DNA from: Hymenobacter sp. UV11
GTDB taxonomy: Bacteria > Bacteroidota > Bacteroidia > Cytophagales > Hymenobacteraceae
Length of the DNA: 64,000 nucleotides
Direction: 5' to 3'
NCBI RefSeq assembly: GCF_004684095.1
Contig: NZ_SRII01000011.1
Span: 148,664 to 212,663, forward strand
The translations under genes were made by a program, and so were the position numbers. The notes under the pieces are model-generated. The model searched no databases, was not told the origin of the DNA, and saw nothing but the letters and a program-made list of their open reading frames with translations. Of this stretch, positions 55,069 through 63,343 are shown one piece after another; positions within the stretch are counted from its first letter, which is position 1, and the number at the start of each line of letters is the position of its first letter.

Positions 55069-57003
55069 CTAAGCGGTGATAGTCCAGGGTGAGATGTCGA
55101 GCGAGGCAATTGTTTTCAGCGCGTCGCCCAACTCCTGCTCCCGGACGAACTCATTGACCAGGGCCACGTGCCGGGCCGAGGGGGCGTGCAGGGTGTAGGC
55201 CGTTACCTGCCCGCTTTGCAGCGCCACTTCCAGCGTGGCCGTGCCCCGCGGCGTTTCCACGGTGGCCCGGCCCGTGCCCGCGGCGGCCTGGTCAGTGCTG
55301 GGGAAGGCAGGGGTAGGCGCCGCCGGGCCGAGCCGGGCGAGCCGATGCACTAATTCCTGGCTTTGCAGCATCTCCTGCAAGCGCACTTGCAGGCGGCCCC
55401 AGACGTTGTTTTCCGCCCGCACAACGGGCACAAAGCCAACTTGCTGGTAGAGCGGGTCGAGCTGACGGGCGTCGTGAGAAATGCCCGCGGCCCTGGCTAC
55501 CGGCCCGCGGGCGTGGTGCAGCAGCGGGGCCGGAATCTGGCCTACCCCAGTCAGCGACTGGCGGAGTAGCGGTAGCCGCCGCACCTGCCGCACGAATGCC
55601 GTCACGGCCGCCGGCTGGTCCGGCACCTGGCGTAGCTGCCAGTACAAGTGCTCCGCCGCCTGCTGCAACCAGGCGTGGCCGATGGTCACGCCAAAGTCAA
55701 TCAGCCAGTTGAGGTGACTGGCTATTCGTTCCTGTTCCAGCGCGATGAGCTGCGGCAGGGCCGCCGTTGCGGGCAGCCGCATGGCCTGCGCCAGGGCCCG
55801 GTGCGCCAGCAGGTGGTAGGCCGCCGGCGTCAGCGGGTCGAGGCCAGCCAGCCAGGGCGCGAACTCCCGCGCCGGCAGGGGCAGGCGGTCCGCCCGGCTT
55901 TGGTCGGGCTGGCCCGGCGTAATCACGGCCTTGGTCACGTTATCACCGTCGAGGTGCAGGCGCAGGTTCAGGCCGCCGGGCAGGCCGGGGAAGAAGGGAC
56001 CGAAGGCGGCTTCCGAGGCTTCCATCGGCAGGCCGTCGGCGCTGCGGGGCAGGTCTTTGGTCATCTCCACCATCGACATAAAACCCATATCCATGCCGCT
56101 CATGTCCATGCCTGGCATTTCCGCGCCCGCTTCCGGTTTCATCTGGTCGCCCATCATGTCCGGCATGTCCATGCCTTCGGTGTGCGGCATGGGGCCGGCC
56201 GGTATGGCCGAGTGCTCGTGGCCAGCCTGGGCCGCGTGCGGCTGGTGGTGCCCGGGGTCGGGCGAATCAGCTGCGGGCGGCTCCTTTGTGTCTGTCGGCG
56301 GCATCGTGTGATGCGCGTGTTGGCCATCCGCCGCGGGCTCATTAGTAGTCTCCTCCCCCGATGGTTTGTCGGCCGCCTTCGGCATCGAGTGGTGCTCATG
56401 CGGCCCGTGCACAGGCAATGCGGCCGCATCCGGCGGGGGCTTCATGCCGGAGCGGTCCAAGTCTTTCATCATGCCCTCCATATCCATGCCGCCGGGCTCC
56501 ATAGCACTGTGGTTCATGCTGCCAGAGCCTTTGTGGTCGCCTTTTTCCTGCTGCCCCGCGATAACCTGCTCGATAAAGGCCGGGGCAAAGGGCTGCGCCT
56601 CCGGGGCCCAGCCCTGGGCGGTTAGCAGGCGGCAGGCTTCGGGGCGCAGCGCCAGCAGGCCCGCTTGAGTGAGTGGCAGGCGAATGGCGGGAGCCGGCAG
56701 GGGTGCGATATCTAGCTCCCCCATCACGGCCAGCAGGCGCGGCCGGGGCATTTGCGCAAAAATCACGGCCGCGTTTTCAGCCAGGCCGGAGAGCAAAGGC
56801 CCTGTTAGGAGCAGTATATCGGCTTCGCGCGGGTTTCGGGCAATGGTCAGTCCGGCTGAGGCCAGCTCTAATCCGAGGGCCCGCAGCACGTCCTTGCCCG
56901 GCACTACGAACACCTTGAAGTTCTGAAACCTGGTTTTCATGAGCCACTGCTTCCAGGAGCTCAGCCGGCCCGCGCGGGCCTCGAACACGAAGGCTGACAG
57001 CAT
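55069..57003 (-). CDS. NuoB-like/Met-His-rich/NuoD-like fusion without Fe-S ligands
   Basis: The 644-residue protein starts 1 bp after the NuoA-like stop. Residues 24-145 follow NuoB (IARNPREADILLLTGPLLSG; FAQMPRPRLLAVMGELDIA), but every cluster Cys is absent; the position of MGSC reads MGEL. Residues 150-330 are a Met/His-rich linker (EHHSMPKA, GHHQPHAAQ, EGMDMPDMMGD, MPGMDMSGMDMGFM). Residues 331-644 follow NuoD (HLDGDNVTKAVI; LEQERIASHLNWLIDFGVTI; ENNVWGRLQVRLQEM; VETPRGTATLEV), with the quinone-site PxHPAxHG replaced by PFFPGLPG. The whole chain has one Cys (residue 124). It cannot carry cluster N2. I infer a copper-binding module in place of the electron-transfer arm. Confidence 0.8.
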   Translation of the reverse strand: MLSAFVFEARAGRLSSWKQWLMKTRFQNFKVFVVPGKDVLRALGLELASAGLTIARNPREADILLLTGPLLSGLAENAAVIFAQMPRPRLLAVMGELDIAPLPAPAIRLPLTQAGLLALRPEACRLLTAQGWAPEAQPFAPAFIEQVIAGQQEKGDHKGSGSMNHSAMEPGGMDMEGMMKDLDRSGMKPPPDAAALPVHGPHEHHSMPKAADKPSGEETTNEPAADGQHAHHTMPPTDTKEPPAADSPDPGHHQPHAAQAGHEHSAIPAGPMPHTEGMDMPDMMGDQMKPEAGAEMPGMDMSGMDMGFMSMVEMTKDLPRSADGLPMEASEAAFGPFFPGLPGGLNLRLHLDGDNVTKAVITPGQPDQSRADRLPLPAREFAPWLAGLDPLTPAAYHLLAHRALAQAMRLPATAALPQLIALEQERIASHLNWLIDFGVTIGHAWLQQAAEHLYWQLRQVPDQPAAVTAFVRQVRRLPLLRQSLTGVGQIPAPLLHHARGPVARAAGISHDARQLDPLYQQVGFVPVVRAENNVWGRLQVRLQEMLQSQELVHRLARLGPAAPTPAFPSTDQAAAGTGRATVETPRGTATLEVALQSGQVTAYTLHAPSARHVALVNEFVREQELGDALKTIASLDISPWTITA

Positions 57004-57004
57004 C

Positions 57005-57367
57005 TTATTGGCGTTTTAGCCCGCCCTGATTCCAGGTGTATACCAGGCCCAGAAAGAGAATCATTAGAAAAACGCCCATGTCCAGCAGGGCCGTGATACC
57101 CAATTCTTTGTAAACCACTGCCCAGGGATACATGAACGCCATCTCCATGTCGAAGCACAGAAAAAGCAGGGCAAAGCCATAGTAGTGCACGTGGTAGCGG
57201 ACCCAGGCGGGTTTCAGCGCAAGCTGGCCGCTCTCAGCAGGCACGTCCTTGCCGGGCTCGGCCAGTGGCTTGCCCAGCGAGGCTTTGAGCAGATACAGCA
57301 CGAGCGCAAACGCCACGGTAACTACCAGCATACCCAGCAGCAGCAGGTAGTGCGGGATGCTTTTCAT
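57005..57367 (-). CDS. nuoA: NuoA-like subunit
   Basis: The start at 57367 (MKSIPHYLLLLGMLVV) gives 120 residues and three helices. The hallmark block is present: HVHYYGFALLFLCFDMEMAF, then YPWAVVYKELG, like the RFxVxFYxxAxxFIxFDxExxFLxPWA of NuoA. It is the first gene of the operon, 80 bp after the VOC gene on the same strand. It has the acidic residues DMEM in helix 2 but an additional Cys and Met. Confidence 0.87.
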   Translation of the reverse strand: MKSIPHYLLLLGMLVVTVAFALVLYLLKASLGKPLAEPGKDVPAESGQLALKPAWVRYHVHYYGFALLFLCFDMEMAFMYPWAVVYKELGITALLDMGVFLMILFLGLVYTWNQGGLKRQ

Positions 57368-57447
57368 AGGCCACGACTCACGATAGGACAAATTGTTGCC
57401 ATTCGGTTGGGTTTGAAGGCTGAATAAAGAGGTGGCGGGCAGCGTCC

Positions 57448-57792
57448 TTAGCAATCTGGCGGACCCGCGGATAGGCTTGTGATAAATTGTAAGTGGTTGC
57501 CGGCGGGGTCAACCAGGGTTACGCTGTCCGACTGGGTTTCCAGAATCCGTCCCTGATTCTCGCCGTTGACGGTGACACGCTGTTCAAACCGCTGCTGGTA
57601 CGCCGCCGCCTCCGGCACGGGCAAAACGACTTTAGCGGGCTGGCCGCGCGCGGAGAGCAGCAGCGAGTAGCCGTTCACCAGGTCAAAGCGCAGCCCGTCT
57701 GGGGTAGGCGTGCCCGGATGCCCAAGCACATCCGTATACCAATGCGCAGAAGCCGGCAGGTCAGAAGCAAAAATCGGCTGCTTGTTTGTCAT
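57448..57792 (-). CDS. VOC-superfamily protein (glyoxalase fold)
   Basis: The start at 57792 (MTNKQPIFASDLPASAHWYT) gives 114 residues; an ATG-like start at 57819 is an alternative. One VOC half-barrel pair: ASDLPASAHWYTDVLG, YSLLLSARGQPAKVVLPVP, RVTVNGENQGRI and LVDPAGNHLQFI. The conserved Glu of metal-dependent members is not obvious, so ligand binding instead of catalysis is possible. The decayed gene at 23482 is a paralogue. It precedes the Complex I-like operon in the same direction, and the two may be transcribed together. Confidence 0.8.
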   Translation of the reverse strand: MTNKQPIFASDLPASAHWYTDVLGHPGTPTPDGLRFDLVNGYSLLLSARGQPAKVVLPVPEAAAYQQRFEQRVTVNGENQGRILETQSDSVTLVDPAGNHLQFITSLSAGPPDC

Positions 57793-57933
57793 CCTAGGCA
57801 AGTAAGAGGTGCGACGCATTTTTTCGGCCGCCCGCCCGTTTTATTGACACGTTGGGGGCACGCAGGTCTTAATTCGGTTACAGGTGCGGCGGCTGGTTAT
57901 CCCAAGCGTTACGCTGCCAGCGCTGCAAAAGGT

Positions 57934-57965
57934 TAATCATATTCCCACTTTTAAGTTACATGATT
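57934..57965 (-). promoter_or_regulatory. Weak candidate AraC site upstream of VOC/nuo genes
   Basis: Minus strand: AATCATGTAA, 12 bases, AATATGATTA (period 22 bp), 142 bp before the start at 57792. It is the weakest match that I list. Confidence 0.3.
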
Positions 57966-58218
57966 CCTATGAATGAGCAAGTTTACCGCTGCTCGGGTGA
58001 GATAGTCCAGTCAAGCCGGATACTATGGGATATTGTTCGGCGGCGGGTTAAAATGGTGGCCGGGGTGCCGGCTTCGAAAACGTCAGCCTTTTCCTCGGGG
58101 TCGCTGCGGTAGCTGCTGAGCAGCAAGCTACCACCCAGCAGCAACGGGCCTAACGCCCGACGCAGGGAGGCCGACATGCACGGCATAGTGGAATTAAGGG
58201 AGTGCTGAACCACTGGCA

Positions 58219-58482
58219 TTAGGGCAGGGTGGTGCTGACGACGTGGCTGTGGGCCTCGGGCTCGCCCTGCTGGGTTCATGCTGCACGTAGTATTCCAGCA
58301 GCGTGCCGGGCGCAAACGTGTCGGTGTCAGTAAAGGGCGAGCGGGCGTTGACGGCCACCCGCTGCCAGGGGGAGACCTCGCCCTCGTCGCGACGAAAGAC
58401 ATGGGACTTCCAGCAGCTCCTTCGAGAAAGCCAGATGGCGGCCGGTGGGCTCCCGGGTCAGGCCAATTTTGGCGGTGGGCAT
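58219..58482 (-). pseudogene. Frameshifted remnant of an exported protein
   Basis: From ATG 58482 three frames carry successive parts: PTAKIGLTREPTGRHLAFSK, then WQRVAVNARSPFTDTDTFAP and GTLLEYYVQHE, then QGEPEAHSHVVSTTLP before a stop. At least two frameshifts are needed to join them. The pieces read like the end of a beta-sandwich (Fn3-like) protein. Around it, 57966-58218 and 58483-58509 hold no clear gene; a short ORF with a hydrophobic start (58165-57983) is doubtful. Confidence 0.4.
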
Positions 58483-58509
58483 GCGTAGCGTTTTCGAAAG
58501 AATTAATGG

Positions 58510-59313
58510 CTAGGCGACCATGCCCAGCATCAGAAATAAGAGAAAGCCCACAAAAAAAGCCAGCGTGAGCAGCGGCGTTTCGGTTTCCTCGTGCGCTTCG
58601 GTCAGCAGTTTCTCGGTGACCAAAAACAGCAGCGCGGCCAGGCCAAAGGAAAGCACGATTTCCAGCAAATTGCCGGTGGCCCCGCGCAGTACCGTGGTGC
58701 CGATGCCCGCCCCGACCAGCAGCATGAGGGAAGTGCCGGCCACAATCGCGACGGCCCGGCCCTTGCCGTGGCCGTCCTGCCGCAGCTCAATGGCCGTGGC
58801 CAAGCCCAGTGACAGCAGCTCAATGGTGAGGGCAATGGCCAGCAGCGTGCCCTCCTTCGCGCCCGCCGCAAAGCCGATGCCCAGCAGCAGCCCGTCGATA
58901 AGAATGTCAATGCCGATGGCTACCAGCAGGCCCCAAGGCAGGGACGACGTGGCGGGCAATGCCCCCGCGCCAGCACTTGGCGCCGGGGCATTGCCCGCTT
59001 CCCCGGATTCTTCCTTTTTTTCCAGGCGCTGGGTGAAGTAGCGCAGCCCCAGCATGGTGGCCACGCCCAGGCCGAACCCCAAGGCCACTTCGTAGGGAGC
59101 GTGGTGCTCTACAATGTCGGGCAGCAGCTCGACGGCCACCACCGAGAAAATGACGCCGGCCGCGAAGTGCAGAATGGCGCTGCGCAGCTTCGGGCCGGGC
59201 GCCCGCCAGACGGCCAACGCCGCGCCGGCAATCATAACGATGGCCGGGAGCAGCGAGAAGCCCAGCATGGTGGTCCAGGGCGGCGTGACGGCGGTAGGAA
59301 TAGTTAGGAGCAT
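58510..59313 (-). CDS. ZIP-family metal transporter
   Basis: The start at 59313 (MLLTIPTAVTPPWTTMLG) gives 267 residues and eight helices. Helix 2 region: LHFAAGVIFSVVAVELLPDI, then VEHHAP; helix 4: AIGIDILIDGLLLGIGFAAG; helix 5: LTIELLSLGLATAIELRQ. The HxxxG and ExxxG-type motifs of ZIP proteins appear modified (D-x-x-x-D and E-x-x-x-L), as in many ZIP-like proteins of Bacteroidota. A cytoplasmic His-poor loop (EKKEESGEAG) joins helices 3 and 4. It is the third gene of a CDF-DUF305-ZIP run; zinc or a related divalent ion is the likely substrate. Confidence 0.82.
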   Translation of the reverse strand: MLLTIPTAVTPPWTTMLGFSLLPAIVMIAGAALAVWRAPGPKLRSAILHFAAGVIFSVVAVELLPDIVEHHAPYEVALGFGLGVATMLGLRYFTQRLEKKEESGEAGNAPAPSAGAGALPATSSLPWGLLVAIGIDILIDGLLLGIGFAAGAKEGTLLAIALTIELLSLGLATAIELRQDGHGKGRAVAIVAGTSLMLLVGAGIGTTVLRGATGNLLEIVLSFGLAALLFLVTEKLLTEAHEETETPLLTLAFFVGFLLFLMLGMVA

Positions 59314-59330
59314 GAATGAAGATGGAATCG

Positions 59331-60014
59331 TTAGGGGGTGGGGGTTACCGCGTGGGCGTTGAGCCAGCGCTGGTACTGCTTGATTTCGGCCTGCTCGTCG
59401 CGCATAATCTGCCGCGCGGCATTTCGTACTTCCGCATCCTTGCCGTAGGCCAGCTTCGTTTGGGCCAGGGCCACCCCGGTTTGGTGGTGCACCTTCATAA
59501 TCGTGGCAAAGTCGGCATCGGGGGTGCCCGGTAGGGGCGGTGGCTGGCGCAGGGGAGCCAGCGCGGCCGTGATGCGCCGCACAAATGGGTCCTGTGCGTT
59601 GCCCGGCCGGTACTCCTGACCCGCTGGCGGCTGCCGGGTGAGGGCCAGCGTGAGCATGTGGTTGTCGCGCTCGTGGCCCTTGAGCACGTGCTGGGCCTGG
59701 GCGCGCAGGGTCGAGTCCCGGCCGTGCGATAGTTCTACCGCCGCCAGTCGCTGAGCCCCGCCGTGGTGCACGCTCATCAGGCGGGCAAAGTCCTCGTCCC
59801 AGCACCCGCGCTGGCGCACCGTATCGAGCTGCTGCGCGAGCAGCCGCAGGGTGTCGCCCAGGGCCGGGGGCGCGGCCACGGGCGCCGGCTTGCGGCTGCT
59901 CGCGCCGGCGTGCACTTCCTGCTCGTGCTCATCGGTGTCGTGCCGGGAGCTGCAGCTGCTGGCGCTTAGGCCAGCGGCCAGCAGCAGCGCCCAATAGCGA
60001 AGGCATCGTTTCAT
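59331..60014 (-). CDS. Two-domain DUF305 lipoprotein
   Basis: A 227-residue lipoprotein (SASSC, Cys 21). After a short charged linker come two DUF305 domains: WDEDFARLMSVHHGGAQRLA (about 72-135) and DADFATIMKVHHQTGVALAQ (about 163-222). HH is kept in both. It resembles the protein at 2589 but is poorer in Met. It lies 17 bp before the ZIP gene and 22 bp after the CDF gene; an operon for divalent metal homeostasis is plausible. The periplasmic protein may pick up ions exported by the CDF protein. Confidence 0.87.
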   Translation of the reverse strand: MKRCLRYWALLLAAGLSASSCSSRHDTDEHEQEVHAGASSRKPAPVAAPPALGDTLRLLAQQLDTVRQRGCWDEDFARLMSVHHGGAQRLAAVELSHGRDSTLRAQAQHVLKGHERDNHMLTLALTRQPPAGQEYRPGNAQDPFVRRITAALAPLRQPPPLPGTPDADFATIMKVHHQTGVALAQTKLAYGKDAEVRNAARQIMRDEQAEIKQYQRWLNAHAVTPTP

Positions 60015-60036
60015 GGCTGCAAGTCATAAGGGGTTA

Positions 60037-60930
60037 TCAAGCGGGCTCGATGTGCACCAGGACATTGTAGACAGCGGGTTTGGCCTGCATGATGGTGGCC
60101 TTTACGGCGTGGGCGATGTCGTGCCCTTCGCGCACGTTGATGGTGCCATCCACGATGACGTGCAGGTCGGCGAAGAACTCAAAGCCCATTTTGCGCACGT
60201 AGCATTTCTCGGTCGCCACCACGCCCGGCACGGCTTCGGCCAGGGCACGCACGTCCTCGGCCCAGGTGCCGGCCGGCGCTTCGTCCATGATTTCGCCGAA
60301 GGCGGGCCGGAAAATGTGGTAGGCGTTGAACACGATGAAGCAGCAGGCTACCAGCGCGGCCCAGTCATCGGCACTCTCGTAGCCTTTGCCGCCGATAAGG
60401 GCAATGCTAATGCCGATGAATGCGGTGCACGACGTGATGACGTCGGCCCGGTGGTGCCAGGCATCGGCCTTAACCGCACTGCTGTCTACTTCCTTGCCCA
60501 CCTTATTGACGCGCCGGTAAAGAGTTTCCTTGATGGCAATGACCACGGCCAGCACGGCCAGCGTGAACGGCGCCGGCAGCTGGTGGGGCGTGAGGATGTG
60601 CAAAATGCCTTCGGTGGCGATGTAGGCCGCTGCGGCCACCAAGGCAATGGCCACCATGATAGCGGCCAGCGGCTCGGCTTTGCCATGACCATACGGGTGA
60701 TTTTCGTCTGGTTCGCGGGCGGCCGTGCGCAAGCCCAGCCACACGATGAGGGAGCTGAGAATGTCGGTGCCCGACTCAATGGCTTCGGCAATCAGGGCAT
60801 AGGAGTGGCCCACGACGCCGGCCGTGCCTTTGCCTAGCACCAGGGCCACGTTGGCCCCAATGCCCAGCAGGGTGGACGACTGCCCTTTTTCGGCGCGCTC
60901 ACGGTTAGTGGGCTGCCTCGACTGTTCCAT
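60037..60930 (-). CDS. Cation diffusion facilitator (CDF) transporter
   Basis: The 297-residue protein has six helices and a C-terminal cytoplasmic domain. Helix 2: SYALIAEAIESGTDILSSLI; then DENHPYGHGKAEPLAA; helix 5: DAWHHRADVITSCTAFIGIS with the HxxxD site; C-terminal domain ending in VHIEP. These are CDF family blocks (zinc, cobalt or iron export by proton exchange). The E-x-x-x-D site in helix 2 (EAIESGTD) differs a little from the common HxxxD or DxxxD. It heads the CDF-DUF305-ZIP run. Confidence 0.88.
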   Translation of the reverse strand: MEQSRQPTNRERAEKGQSSTLLGIGANVALVLGKGTAGVVGHSYALIAEAIESGTDILSSLIVWLGLRTAAREPDENHPYGHGKAEPLAAIMVAIALVAAAAYIATEGILHILTPHQLPAPFTLAVLAVVIAIKETLYRRVNKVGKEVDSSAVKADAWHHRADVITSCTAFIGISIALIGGKGYESADDWAALVACCFIVFNAYHIFRPAFGEIMDEAPAGTWAEDVRALAEAVPGVVATEKCYVRKMGFEFFADLHVIVDGTINVREGHDIAHAVKATIMQAKPAVYNVLVHIEPA

Positions 60931-60986
60931 AAACTGTATTGTTGAAAGTGAGTAGCGCTTTATAGCTTATTGGTGAAATCCACGCG

Positions 60987-61196
60987 TTAGATACGCACGG
61001 CGTTGAGGATAGCCAGCCGGGCCACGCCCACGTTGGCAAACACTGCCTCTCACATGGTGGCCGCGCTGCCCGCGCCCAGGCTAGCTCCACGGCTTTCACG
61101 ACGAAGGCCCGCCAAATGTTTTGCCATACTACCATCTAGGTGGTCACCGTGACGCGCCGGGCGGGGGCAATCTTACTGAGGCGGTCGGTAGCGCAT
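60987..61196 (-). pseudogene. Remnant of a P1B-type ATPase C-terminus
   Basis: Minus-strand frames give DRLSKIAPARRVTVTT, stop, VVWQNIWRAFVVKAVELA and, in another frame, TM, stop (TGA in place of TGG), EAVFANVGVARLAILNAVRI. This follows the IVWQNI-A-G-K and MWEAVFADVGVALLAVLNALR end of Zn/Cd-type P1B ATPases. Everything before the last two helices has gone. The remaining stretch, 61197-61648, holds no gene I recognise. Confidence 0.6.
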
Positions 61197-61648
61197 CCAC
61201 GCTGGGCTAGCCTCGACCCTTCACTCAGGCCGGGTAGACGGCGCCAGCGGACACTTTCAAGAGCTGCACGCGCAGTCATTATCGCCAAAATCTTTTAATG
61301 CGAACTACAACTCAGGGTCAGTTAGAGTGCTCCATGCCTGCGCACTCCCAAGGGCGTCTTTTACAAGTAGTTTCCAGTCTCTAACGCACAAGGTTAGCGC
61401 CGAAGCCCCCCTTTAGGGATGGATGGTGGCCCCGCTTCCTTTTCTGGCTACCCTTCTGCGAAAGGCCCTGCAATCATACAGGGGCTGGAAGGGGTTTAGT
61501 CCGCAGGACCGGAGGCGCAGCCGCAGCCCCGTACAGCCCGGCCCGCAGGGAATCGCCCAAGCACTCGCAGAATACCTTTCGGCACGGGAAGCAAAACTGG
61601 ATTGCTACTTTTGAGTACTGCTTCAACCGCTCTATTTACCCCTTGATT

Positions 61649-61942
61649 ATGACCTCAGCCAGTCGAACTGCCTATGGGGCCCTGCGGGATTACCTGAACT
61701 CACTACTCAGCCCCACCCACCCCGACCAAGCGCTGGACGAGGTGCCGGCGGCCCTGCGGCCGGAGCTGGAAGCCTTCCTGCGCGGCAAAACTGCGTATCA
61801 GGACGAGGATGGCCGGCATGTGATTTACGCCCACGACCTGGCGGCCTGGGCCAGCGACCTGGTTTATGGCGCGGGCCTGACAACACCCCTGCCCCTGGCT
61901 ACATTGGACGTGGCAGCGTTACGGGCGGCTACTGTGCGGTAA
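61649..61942 (+). CDS. Small hypothetical protein
   Basis: This 97-residue product is not recognised. It starts MTSASRTAYGALRDYLNSLL and has an acidic, helical middle (EVPAALRPELEAFLRGKTAY) and YAHDLAAWASDLVYGAGL. No signal peptide, membrane helix or Cys. The codon use is like that of neighbouring genes, so it is likely to be translated. It stands alone between decayed genes. Confidence 0.5.
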   Translation: MTSASRTAYGALRDYLNSLLSPTHPDQALDEVPAALRPELEAFLRGKTAYQDEDGRHVIYAHDLAAWASDLVYGAGLTTPLPLATLDVAALRAATVR

Positions 61943-62045
61943 GCTTGGTTCTTCAGCTACTAGCTGGCCGTTGCACTCACAGCGAGCCAGTCAAGTCGTT
62001 GCTCAACTTATCCGGTGGCTAGGCAAATCTTTGTGATAACACGTC

Positions 62046-62088
62046 TGAAAGATATGCCAATAATTGGCAATTTTTGGCATGTCTTTCA
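62046..62088. promoter_or_regulatory. Inverted repeat of operator type
   Basis: TGAAAGATATGCCAA and TTGGCATGTCTTTCA (14 of 15 paired) enclose a further GCCAA-TTGGC pair. It lies upstream of the AraC fragment and has no poly-T tail, so an operator is more likely than a terminator. Confidence 0.4.
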
Positions 62089-62148
62089 CCATGCATTCGC
62101 CTGACGAGCATTTCTTGGTTACGATAGCCGGGCGGCTACCGACCTCGT

Positions 62149-62373
62149 TTGGCGACCAGCTCAATTGAGAAGTTCATCATCCGCCAGAAGGTGGAGCGGG
62201 TCAAAGGGCGCATCGGCTACGGGAAGCTGAGCATCGCCGAAATGGCCGAGCAGTTGGGCTACAGCAGCCCGGCGCACCTCTCGCGGCAGTTCCGGCAGGT
62301 GATGGGCCTTACCCCTACCGAGTTTCAGAAGCTGGGTCCCGCCAGCCTTGCCCGGCGCAGCCTGATTCGCTGA
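62149..62373 (+). pseudogene. AraC DNA-binding fragment of an HMA-AraC regulator
   Basis: Only the C-terminal part is present: IEKFIIRQKVERVKGRIGYG, KLSIAEMAEQLGYSSPAHLS and GLTPTEFQKLGPASLARRSL. It matches the regulator at 45497 (LEKYIIRQKVER; LGYSSAAYLT; FQRLGPGSAGRRSL). The HMA-like half is absent; upstream DNA in this frame gives no Cys motif. It may be a dead gene or a free DNA-binding domain. The free HMA-like domain at 63344 might be its lost half. Confidence 0.6.
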
Positions 62374-62423
62374 TTTAGACAAGCTCGGCAGCCGTCCTGC
62401 CGAATATCGCTAAACCAATTCCA

Positions 62424-62453
62424 ATGGCCGGCGCTCTAATGGCCGGCGCTCTA
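62424..62453 (+). repeat. Tandem duplication of 15 bases
   Basis: ATGGCCGGCGCTCTA occurs twice without gap. The rest of 62374-62575 has no gene. Confidence 0.7.
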
Positions 62454-62575
62454 ATGGTTTAGGGCTATCCCAGGCTAGCGCTGATGAGCGTAGCGGGGGT
62501 GCTTTACTTTCAATCTGTAACTTAAAAAGCGCCTGCCTTTCCCAAGGATGGGTACACTCTTACTGCTTCTTTCTG

Positions 62576-63160
62576 ATGGCTACTACGCTCACTGACCTTA
62601 TTCAAGCCGACCTACTGGAAGCGCGCACCGTGCTGGACCGGTTCACCGCCGACCCTTCGACCGCGCCCGTGCTGGAGCGGGCCGCCCGCCTGCTGGCGAC
62701 CTGTTTGCAGCAGGGCGGCAAGGTGCTGAGCTGCGGCAATGGCGGCAGCCTGTGCGATGCCCAGCACTTTGCCGAAGAGCTATCGGGCCGCTACCGCCGG
62801 GACCGCCCGGCCCTGGCGGCCATTGCCCTCACCGACGCCGCGCACCTGACCTGCGTGGCCAATGACTACGGGTTCGACTTCGTCTTCAGCCGGTACGTGC
62901 AGGCGCTGGGTCGCCCCGGCGACGTGCTGCTGGCCATCAGCACCAGCGGCCACTCCCCCAACGTGCTGCGCGCCGCCGAGGCAGCCAAAGCGGCCGGGAT
63001 GCTGGTCGTAAGCCTCACCGGCAAGGATGGGGGCGCGCTGGCCGGGCTCAGCGACGTCGAGATTCGGGTACCGCACACCGGCTACGCCGACCGCATTCAG
63101 GAGGTGCACGTCAAGGTGATTCACGTCTTGCTGCGCCTGATTGAGCAGCTGGTCGCGTAG
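62576..63160 (+). CDS. gmhA: Sedoheptulose-7-phosphate isomerase
   Basis: A 194-residue SIS-domain protein of GmhA (LpcA) type. Blocks: GGKVLSCGNGGSLCDAQHFA, EELSGRYRRDRPALAAIALT, GDVLLAISTSGHSPNVL and YADRIQEVHVKVIHVLLRLI. GNGGS and STSG bind the sugar phosphate, and E/H residues in DAQHFAEEL and QEVHVKVIH belong to the active site of this isomerase, which starts heptose synthesis for lipopolysaccharide. It is a housekeeping gene and might mark the border of the metal island. It is cytosolic. Confidence 0.9.
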   Translation: MATTLTDLIQADLLEARTVLDRFTADPSTAPVLERAARLLATCLQQGGKVLSCGNGGSLCDAQHFAEELSGRYRRDRPALAAIALTDAAHLTCVANDYGFDFVFSRYVQALGRPGDVLLAISTSGHSPNVLRAAEAAKAAGMLVVSLTGKDGGALAGLSDVEIRVPHTGYADRIQEVHVKVIHVLLRLIEQLVA

Positions 63161-63343
63161 GCTAGCCTACCAATTATACTGGCTCAGCGCAACGGCCATG
63201 CCGGCTAGCAGATAGAAGGCAAAGCGCTGGAGCTTGTGGGCGGGCTTATGGTGGTCACACATGCGGCGGCAACACGGGGCAGCTAACTTTCGTTGCCTAC
63301 CGACCGACGTTTCGGGCGCGCTAGCCATCCCCATCACTTCGCC

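Noticed and set aside
48582..57367. Ordinary respiratory NADH dehydrogenase operon
   Set aside because: No gene for NADH-binding or Fe-S subunits is present, and the B-D fusion has no cluster ligands.
61423..61614. ORF of 63 codons
   Set aside because: No start context, no homology and Arg/Pro/Gln-rich composition; it is probably a chance frame.
62046..62088. Terminator
   Set aside because: The stem is AT-rich and imperfect, lacks a T run and has no gene directly before it; an operator fits better.
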